This document shows, in pieces, positions 7,485 through 10,407 of a stretch of DNA of 10,407 nt. The number at the start of each line of letters is the position of its first letter. The first letter of the stretch is position 1. The notes beneath the pieces are model-generated. The model searched no databases. It saw only the letters and a list, made by a program, of their open reading frames with translations, and had not been told where the DNA came from. The DNA comes from an uncultured Clostridia bacterium (lineage in GTDB: Bacteria > Bacillota > Clostridia > Christensenellales > CAG-314), in contig CAKRAM010000084.1 in the NCBI GenBank assembly GCA_934294965.1, positions 1 through 10,407 of the forward strand. The letters are read 5' to 3'. The translations under genes were made by a program, and so were the position numbers.

Positions 7485-7733
7485 TTACTGTTCCGCCGGC
7501 GTAAGCACGCTTTTTGCCGTAACGTCCTCGATTCTGCCCAAGTTGCCCGTCATTGCCGATATTTTTTCCACCGAGCCTTCCACGATGAGCGCAATAACGT
7601 TGCGCCCCGTTTTGTGATTTGGAACGCCCATACGCCCGACGATAATATCTCCGTAAGCCGAAAGTACTGTTTGCACTTCCACCGCCGCGCTTTTGCTTGT
7701 TACCACGATTGCCACGGCACCCGTTCTGACCAT
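7485..7733 (-). CDS. TM1266-like (iron-only hydrogenase system regulator) ACT-fold protein
   Basis: An 82-residue protein resembling the family named after Thermotoga maritima TM1266, described as a putative regulator of the iron-only hydrogenase system, with a small ACT/ferredoxin-like fold. Visible landmarks are the first strand VRTGAVAIVV, the central turn YGDIIVGRMGVPNHKTG, the strand NVIALIVEG, and LTGxLG-like MTGNLGRIEDVTAKSVL near the end. Start 7733 is chosen because GGAGGG is at the right distance and the family normally begins just before this strand; upstream in-frame codons to 7787 lie in the leader. No hydE, hydF, hydG or hydrogenase gene is in the window; instead the gene leads an ABC importer operon. 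The family call rests on pattern recognition, and biochemical function is unknown. Confidence 0.8.
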   Translation of the reverse strand: MVRTGAVAIVVTSKSAAVEVQTVLSAYGDIIVGRMGVPNHKTGRNVIALIVEGSVEKISAMTGNLGRIEDVTAKSVLTPAEQ

Positions 7734-7787
7734 TATATTCCCTCCTATTATTTGACAATTTCCCTCGATATTTTGCGTATTCGGCAA

Positions 7788-7895
7788 TCAAAAATGCCGC
7801 CTCTCGCTAACGAGAAACGGCACGGAACAATCGAATATACTATTTTCGGACGCTTCCGCAAAACGAAACGCGCGCAAAAATGCGATAATTTCCAT
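7788..7895 (-). CDS. Possible 35-codon leader peptide of the TM1266-ABC operon
   Basis: An ATG at 7893-7895 has GGAG six bases upstream and opens a 35-codon frame that begins MEIIAFLRAFRFAEAS and stops with TGA at 7788-7790, just past the terminator hairpin and its U-tract. The whole terminator therefore lies inside the frame, as in translation-dependent attenuators. The peptide has three Phe and two Arg within residues 6-12 but no long run of one amino acid, so the signal that would stall a ribosome is not obvious. A frame of this length can occur by chance, and there is no other support. Confidence 0.35.
   Translation of the reverse strand: MEIIAFLRAFRFAEASENSIFDCSVPFLVSERRHF
7790..7822 (-). 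terminator. Attenuator terminator in the TM1266-ABC leader
   Basis: On the - strand a 12-bp stem (7811-7822 with 7795-7806, two G-U pairs) and a 4-base loop UUAG are followed by UUUUU (7790-7794). The hairpin lies about 100 bases after the predicted transcription start and 57 bases before the TM1266-like ATG, so it can stop transcription before the operon. The 3' arm contains GAGAGGCGG, which is repeated in the leader at 7896-7904; the upstream copy could pair with the same 5' arm and prevent the terminator from forming. Confidence 0.8.
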
Positions 7896-7904
7896 CCGCC
7901 TCTC
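7896..7904 (-). promoter_or_regulatory. Candidate antiterminator strand in the leader
   Basis: GAGAGGCGG here is identical to the nine bases at 7797-7805 in the 3' arm of the terminator. It could form nine pairs (two of them G-U) with CCGUUUCUC of the 5' arm. It also contains the Shine-Dalgarno bases of the possible leader peptide, so ribosome binding and antitermination would compete. This is inferred from complementarity only. Confidence 0.4.
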
Positions 7905-7930
7905 CGAATTCATCGAGTAAGATTGATTGT

Positions 7931-7959
7931 ATTATACAACGCTAATATTATTTTGTCAA
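7931..7959 (-). promoter_or_regulatory. Promoter of the TM1266-ABC operon, near consensus
   Basis: On the - strand TTGACA (7954-7959) and TATAAT (7931-7936) are perfect SigA boxes with a 17-base spacer. Transcription should start near 7924. Such a strong promoter fits control at the downstream attenuator rather than at initiation. Confidence 0.88.
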
Positions 7960-8156
7960 CAAAAGTGACCACAATACGCTGCCTATAGCCCGATTTTCTT
8001 TTGGGAGACTCCCTTTTTCATCACAAATTGCCACAAAGGGTGGCGCTTCGGTTTTTTCGAGCGCTCTGCGGTGCGCAAAACCGGTTTACGTGAACGAATC
8101 CGCCACGGCAATGCCTCAACGCCAAAAGCGGCGCAAGTTTCAAAAGTTGCCAAAAC
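7960..8156. other. Gene-free spacer with hairpins
   Basis: This stretch separates the TM1266 operon promoter from the mscL terminator and has no supported gene. It holds GCCAC/GTGGC at 8030-8044 with a 5-base loop, and a larger imperfect inverted repeat at 8049-8083 (CGGTTTT/AAAACCG outside, GCGC/GCGC inside, with a 5-base asymmetric bulge). Neither is followed by a good U-tract. I recognise no known RNA family. Confidence 0.45.
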
Positions 8157-8190
8157 AAAAAATCCCCCAACCGACGGATTGAGGGATTTT
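8157..8190 (-). terminator. mscL terminator
   Basis: On the - strand AAAATCCCTCAA (8179-8190) pairs with TTGGGGGATTTT (8159-8170) with one A/C mismatch and an 8-base loop, followed by further T. It begins ten bases after the mscL stop and is a standard intrinsic terminator. Confidence 0.88.
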
Positions 8191-8200
8191 GACTGTTACG

Positions 8201-8833
8201 TTATTCTACGTCCTGCATAACTTCTTCGGCAACTTCTTCCGCAACTTCGTTGCTTTCTACGGGCGGACGCATGATGTCGATAATTTCTTGCAGCAATTCT
8301 TCCTGTGTTTTGGGTGCTTCTTCTTCGGCTTTGCGAGCTTCTTCTTCGGCAATTTCTTCACGACGTTTGTCTTCCAACTCTCTGATTTGACGTCTGGTAA
8401 GACCTTGCGCACGCATTTGCTTCAATTCTTCCTTGGTGAAAGGAGATTTCAGCGTGGCACGCTTGTACTCGTCGCTTGCAAAGTTGATTGCTTTGATTAT
8501 CAAGAACAGCACCAACGCAATGAGCAGGAAGTCCAAGACGGTTTGAATAAAGTTGCCGTAGTTCCAGGTGATTGCTTCCGGATTGATGACTTGCGCACCG
8601 GTTGTCGTGTCGGTGACGTATTTGGGCACGTCGTTAAGAACAATGCACATGCCGTCCAAGCCGCCCTTTACGCCGCACAGTGCAAAAACAAAGGTGATTA
8701 GCGGCATAATCAAATCTGCAACAAGGCTGGCGGTAATTTTGCTGAACGCTCCGCCGATGATAACGCCGACTGCAAGGTCGATTACGTTTCCGCGGCTGAT
8801 AAACTTTTTAAATTCGCCAAAAAACTTTTTCAT
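8201..8833 (-). CDS. mscL: Large-conductance mechanosensitive channel with long C-terminal region
   Basis: MscL opens a large pore under membrane tension and protects cells from bursting on osmotic downshock. The N-terminus MKKFFGEFKKFISRGNVIDLAVGVIIGGAFSKI is the family hallmark; TM1 lies at about residues 15-50 and TM2 at about 96-118, joined by an external loop of about 45 residues. The product is 210 residues against a usual 120-155. The extra length is a charged insert at about 127-173 (FTKEELKQMRAQGLTRRQIREL, then Glu/Arg/Ala-rich), placed before the usual C-terminal helix TQEELLQEIIDIM, and an acidic tail with a repeated AEEV after it. Start 8833 has GGAGG upstream; codons further up to 8914 are not supported. 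Confidence 0.95.
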   Translation of the reverse strand: MKKFFGEFKKFISRGNVIDLAVGVIIGGAFSKITASLVADLIMPLITFVFALCGVKGGLDGMCIVLNDVPKYVTDTTTGAQVINPEAITWNYGNFIQTVLDFLLIALVLFLIIKAINFASDEYKRATLKSPFTKEELKQMRAQGLTRRQIRELEDKRREEIAEEEARKAEEEAPKTQEELLQEIIDIMRPPVESNEVAEEVAEEVMQDVE

Positions 8834-8926
8834 TTTTTCCTCCGTTGAGTCGTTTGTCGTGCTTTCGTCGCAACTGCACGGCGTTTGCTTGCTTCGTAGT
8901 AGCCGCGATTGCACGCTTCAACGGGT

Positions 8927-8955
8927 ATTTTAGCACAGTTTTTGCGGCAATACAA
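8927..8955 (-). promoter_or_regulatory. Probable mscL promoter with extended -10
   Basis: On the - strand TGC precedes TAAAAT (8927-8932), forming an extended -10 box. The -35 position 17 bases upstream reads TTGTAT (8950-8955), only a partial match. The leader before the mscL ATG would be about 85 bases. Confidence 0.5.
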
Positions 8956-9039
8956 CAAAATTTTGCATAGTTGCAACAAACATCACGCTTTTTGGCAATA
9001 TTTTGCTCAAAAAAATGCCGAAAAAATTTGTGCAAATAA

Positions 9040-9068
9040 TTGACATACCTCAATCGAGATGGTATTAT
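9040..9068 (+). promoter_or_regulatory. Promoter of the tRNA-Ala/tRNA-Ile unit
   Basis: TTGACA (9040-9045) and TATTAT (9063-9068) are separated by 17 bases, placing the start near 9076, some 11 bases before tRNA-Ala. The spacer contains ATACC and GGTAT as a 5-bp dyad (9045-9049 with 9061-9065). Confidence 0.85.
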
Positions 9069-9086
9069 ATATAGGCACTGAAATTT

Positions 9087-9162
9087 GGGGGTGTAGCTCA
9101 GCTGGGAGAGCACCTGCCTTGCAAGCAGGGGGTCAGCGGTTCGATCCCGCTCATCTCCACCA
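9087..9162 (+). tRNA. tRNA-Ala(TGC)
   Basis: A 76-base tRNA with CCA encoded at 9160-9162. The acceptor stem GGGGGTG/CATCTCC has 7 pairs and includes the G3-U70 pair that alanyl-tRNA synthetase recognises. The D arm is GCTC...GAGC, the anticodon stem CCTGC/GCAGG with loop CTTGCAA (anticodon TGC at 9120-9122), and the T arm AGCGG TTCGATC CCGCT. All arms fold normally. Confidence 0.97.
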
Positions 9163-9164
9163 AA

Positions 9165-9240
9165 TATAGAAGCATAGCTCAGCAGGTTAGAGCACCACCG
9201 TGTTTTCCAGGGTGGTGCAAACTGCAAGGGTTGTGCCTCA
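9165..9240 (+). pseudogene. Broken tRNA-Ile copy (5' half intact)
   Basis: Bases 9165-9199 are identical to 9243-9277, covering three leader bases plus nucleotides 1-32 of the real tRNA-Ile, which begins 78 bases downstream. After 9199 the copy diverges: the anticodon region becomes CACCACC...GGTGGTG around an oversized loop with no valid anticodon, there is no TTCGA T-loop, and the remaining 3' piece TGCCTCA pairs with the acceptor strand at only five of seven positions. No CCA is encoded. The 78-base period matches the length of one tRNA, which suggests tandem duplication followed by loss of the 3' half. It cannot be a normal tRNA. Confidence 0.8.
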
Positions 9241-9245
9241 TTTAT

Positions 9246-9322
9246 AGAAGCATAGCTCAGCAGGTTAGAGCACCACCCTGATAAGGTGGGGGTCGGTGGT
9301 TCGAGTCCACTTGCTTCTACCA
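9246..9322 (+). tRNA. tRNA-Ile(GAT)
   Basis: A 77-base tRNA with encoded CCA at 9320-9322. The acceptor stem is AGAAGCA/TGCTTCT, D stem GCTC/GAGC, anticodon stem CCACC/GGTGG with loop CTGATAA (anticodon GAT at 9280-9282), and T arm GGTGG TTCGAGT CCACT. The tRNA begins with A1-U72 rather than G1-C72. Ala(TGC) and Ile(GAT) are the usual tRNA pair of rRNA spacers, but no rRNA gene is in the window. Confidence 0.96.
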
Positions 9323-9323
9323 C

Positions 9324-9353
9324 AAGACTTGAAATTCGTTCAAGTCTTTTTTT
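9324..9353 (+). terminator. Terminator of the tRNA-Ala/tRNA-Ile unit
   Basis: A perfect 10-bp stem (AAGACTTGAA / TTCAAGTCTT) with a 5-base loop, followed by a T-tract to 9353. It starts two bases after the tRNA-Ile CCA. Confidence 0.95.
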
Positions 9354-9372
9354 GTACTCTCTTCTTTCCACC

Positions 9373-9495
9373 GTGGGGGTCGCTGACTACGCGATTTGCC
9401 TCCGCTTCGCTTGCAAATGCGCTGGGGGTCGTCGCTCCGCTCCTCGCACGAGTCCACTTGCTTCTACCACAAGACTTGAAATTCGTTCAAGTCTT
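9373..9495 (+). repeat. Second, broken copy of tRNA-Ile 3' end and terminator stem
   Basis: Bases 9449-9495 are identical over 47 bases to 9302-9348, that is the last 21 bases of tRNA-Ile including CCA, plus the terminator stem. Upstream, GTGGGGGTCG (9373-9382) matches tRNA-Ile 9286-9295, and TGGGGGTCG recurs at 9423-9431. Between these pieces lie an imperfect palindrome (about 9391-9421, GCGATTTGC...GCAAATGCGC) and a 17-base block that replaces the 5' strand of the T arm. The terminator copy has lost its T-tract (it continues GTGTCG). The arrangement resembles a recombination or att-site scar at tRNA-Ile. Confidence 0.85.
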
Positions 9496-9544
9496 GTGTC
9501 GTTTTGCATTTTTGCATAATTTGCAAAGACTTTTGCGCAAACGA

Positions 9545-9573
9545 TTTACAAACCGCTGCATTTGTGCTAAAAT
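9545..9573 (+). promoter_or_regulatory. tRNA-Val promoter
   Basis: TTTACA (9545-9550) and TAAAAT (9568-9573) are 17 bases apart, and the -10 is extended by TGC. It lies 11 bases before tRNA-Val, so this tRNA is transcribed separately from the tRNA-Ile unit. Confidence 0.8.
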
Positions 9574-9584
9574 GTTAAGGCTTT

Positions 9585-9660
9585 GGACGATTAACTCAGC
9601 TGGGAGAGTGTCTCCTTGACGTGGAGGAAGTCACAGGTTCGAGTCCTGTATCGTCCACCA
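9585..9660 (+). tRNA. tRNA-Val(GAC)
   Basis: A 76-base tRNA with encoded CCA at 9658-9660. The acceptor stem is GGACGAT/ATCGTCC, D stem ACTC/GAGT, anticodon stem TCTCC/GGAGG with loop TTGACGT (anticodon GAC at 9618-9620), and T arm ACAGG TTCGAGT CCTGT. All arms are intact. Confidence 0.96.
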
Positions 9661-9663
9661 CTT

Positions 9664-9693
9664 GGAACCGCGGTCGAACCCGTGGTTCCTTTT
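9664..9693 (+). terminator. tRNA-Val terminator
   Basis: A 10-bp stem (GGAACCGCGG / CCGTGGTTCC, one G-U) with loop TCGAAC, followed by TTTTATTT. It lies four bases after the tRNA-Val CCA. Confidence 0.92.
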
Positions 9694-9881
9694 ATTTGCA
9701 CTAACGGCGTTGCAGGAATTATCGTTAAGACTAAACCGTACGAAAGATAATCTCCTACGATTGGCTTACGAAGCCCCGTCAAAACGGAAAGTTTGTAAAG
9801 AAAAAGTAATTACGGTTGTCGATATGACAAACAGGCGACTTGCAGCGATCAAAAGTGCAAAATAATTCAATAACTGCGATT
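9694..9881. other. Spacer without a supported gene
   Basis: A + frame that starts inside the tRNA-Val terminator runs to TAA at 9863-9865 and ends in the residues VVDMTNRRLAAIKSAK. It has no credible start codon or ribosome binding site and I do not recognise it; at best it is the tail of a decayed gene. The - strand frames here overlap tRNA-Val and look like by-products. No clear promoter is visible, although a GATAAT is present near 9746. Confidence 0.4.
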
Positions 9882-9915
9882 AAAGGCGGCAGAACGTTAA
9901 TTCTACCGCCTTTTT
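9882..9915 (+). terminator. Rightward terminator with no assigned gene
   Basis: A 13-position stem (9882-9894 with 9901-9913) with one C/A mismatch and a 6-base loop, followed by TTTTT within 9911-9915. It is a good intrinsic terminator, but no confident gene precedes it after the tRNA-Val terminator. Confidence 0.85.
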
Positions 9916-10035
9916 GTGTGCTGTCAATAGGTTTTACTCCCTCCGAATATCTCGCCTTTTCGGCTGATGTGGGTAGCACAAGGAAAATCGGAAGTAAACG
10001 GGAAAAATTGTTACTGAAAATTTGTATATATCAGC

Positions 10036-10078
10036 AAAGCCAAAGTTGAGCGATTGCAACTTTGGCTTTATTTTTTTT
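10036..10078 (+). terminator. Second rightward terminator with no assigned gene
   Basis: A perfect 13-bp stem (AAAGCCAAAGTTG / CAACTTTGGCTTT) with an 8-base loop, then A and eight T (10071-10078). It is the strongest terminator in the window. The 120 bases between it and the previous terminator hold no supported gene. After it, 10079-10229 is T-rich and shows only a weak TTGCGA/TCGCAA hairpin near 10145. Confidence 0.9.
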
Positions 10079-10229
10079 GTGCTATACAGAATTAAGCATA
10101 ACTTCAACGCAACAATTTGTTCCGTGTTCGTTGACTTCCGTTTTTGCGATTTTAACTCGCAAGATTTTTATCTTTTCCCGGTGCCACTTCCGTTTTTGCC
10201 GAAAGGCGAAAAACTAATCGGATAGATAT

Positions 10230-10407
10230 TTGGCTAAAAATTACGTTGCTCCCACGCTCAATACAATTAGCCTTAAAGAACAAATCACAACCGCACCCGA
10301 AACAATACTCGACAAAGAGCAAAAGAACGATTATACCGCCTTTGACGGGCTTATATCCAAAATGAAACTGACCGCCGCGGAATACGAAACCCTTTCAATT
10401 CTTATGG
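10230..10407 (+). CDS. 5' part of an unrecognised gene running out of the window
   Basis: From a TTG at 10230 a frame stays open for 59 codons to the window edge; the preceding in-frame stop is TAA at 10215-10217. The product begins (M/L)AKNYVAPTLNTISLKEQ and continues as a polar, Lys/Glu/Thr-rich, helical-looking sequence with MKLTAAEYETLSILM at the edge. The ribosome binding site is poor (GGATAGAT), so the true start may differ; the next in-frame ATG is at about 10350. No signal peptide or known motif is visible. Codons resemble those of other genes in the window (GAA, AAA, ACC, GCC). I cannot assign a family. Confidence 0.5.
   Translation, partial: MAKNYVAPTLNTISLKEQITTAPETILDKEQKNDYTAFDGLISKMKLTAAEYETLSILM

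Noticed and set aside
7438..7791. 117-residue - strand frame overlapping the TM1266-like gene
   Set aside because: It is rich in Arg, Gly and Tyr with no structure, and the overlapping frame has a family match and a good ribosome binding site.
7740..7924. T-box, TPP, fluoride or THF riboswitch in the TM1266 operon leader
   Set aside because: The conserved sequences of these classes (such as TGGNACCGCG or CTGAGA) are absent; only GGAGAG resembles the THF class, and the matching 3' part is missing.
8808..9371. 187-residue - strand frame containing residues like GDERDRTADPLLARQVLSQ
   Set aside because: It is the reverse complement of tRNA-Ala and tRNA-Ile and their spacer; this type of translated-tRNA peptide is a known misannotation.
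9286..9619. Two + strand frames crossing tRNA-Ile, its terminator and the duplicated fragment
   Set aside because: They run through tRNA and terminator sequence, and their repeated peptide simply reflects the 47-base DNA repeat.
9591..9782. - strand frame ending in GRYRTRTCDFLHVKETLSQLS
   Set aside because: The recognisable part is the antisense translation of tRNA-Val; no ribosome binding site supports it.
9779..10049. Short frames on both strands crossing the terminator at 9882-9915
   Set aside because: They translate through terminator hairpins, lack ribosome binding sites and match nothing that I recognise.
10022..10225. 67-residue + frame over the terminator at 10036-10078
   Set aside because: It begins before a 13-bp terminator and reads through it; the Phe-rich product reflects the T-rich DNA.
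1..10407. CRISPR array, toxin-antitoxin pair or phage gene cluster
   Set aside because: No regularly spaced repeats, no small paired genes with such motifs, and no integrase, capsid or terminase sequence are visible.

Overview
The window looks like a chromosomal segment from an uncultured low-to-mid GC Gram-positive bacterium, most likely a clostridial lineage of the Firmicutes. The reasons are: strong GGAGG-type ribosome binding sites; consensus SigA-type promoters with 17-base spacers; the Firmicutes-style metG-tatD order; a TatD-linked radical SAM protein; a TM1266-type protein of the iron-only hydrogenase group; and CCA-encoding tRNA genes. I cannot name a species from the sequence.

Layout. 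Positions 1-306 hold an unassigned gene edge and the metG promoter. Positions 307-3764 run rightward: metG (methionyl-tRNA synthetase), tatD (metal-dependent hydrolase, overlapping metG by one base) and a TatD-associated radical SAM protein. A small lipoprotein gene follows (3791-4204) and ends at a strong bidirectional terminator (4257-4295). Facing it from the left-going strand is a small stand-alone P-loop ATPase (4313-4723) with its own promoter.

From 7959 down to 5030 there is a leftward transcription unit. It has a near-consensus promoter, a leader with a 12-bp intrinsic terminator, a possible 35-codon leader peptide and a repeated 9-mer that could form an antiterminator. The genes in order are a TM1266-like ACT-fold protein, an ABC substrate-binding lipoprotein, an ABC permease of the nitrate/sulfonate/taurine type, and its ATPase. 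The last three overlap or nearly touch and clearly form an importer; its substrate cannot be read from the sequence. Linking this importer to a TM1266-type regulator behind an attenuator is the most interesting system in the window.

Positions 8157-8955 hold leftward mscL, the large-conductance mechanosensitive channel, with an unusually long charged C-terminal region. From 9040 onward lies a rightward tRNA region: tRNA-Ala(TGC), a broken 5' half of tRNA-Ile, intact tRNA-Ile(GAT) with its terminator, a second 47-base copy of the tRNA-Ile 3' end plus terminator stem, and tRNA-Val(GAC) with its own promoter and terminator. These fragments record duplication, recombination or past integration at tRNA-Ile. 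Beyond tRNA-Val, about 540 bases carry two further strong rightward terminators and no convincing gene. The window ends inside an unrecognised reading frame that starts near 10230.
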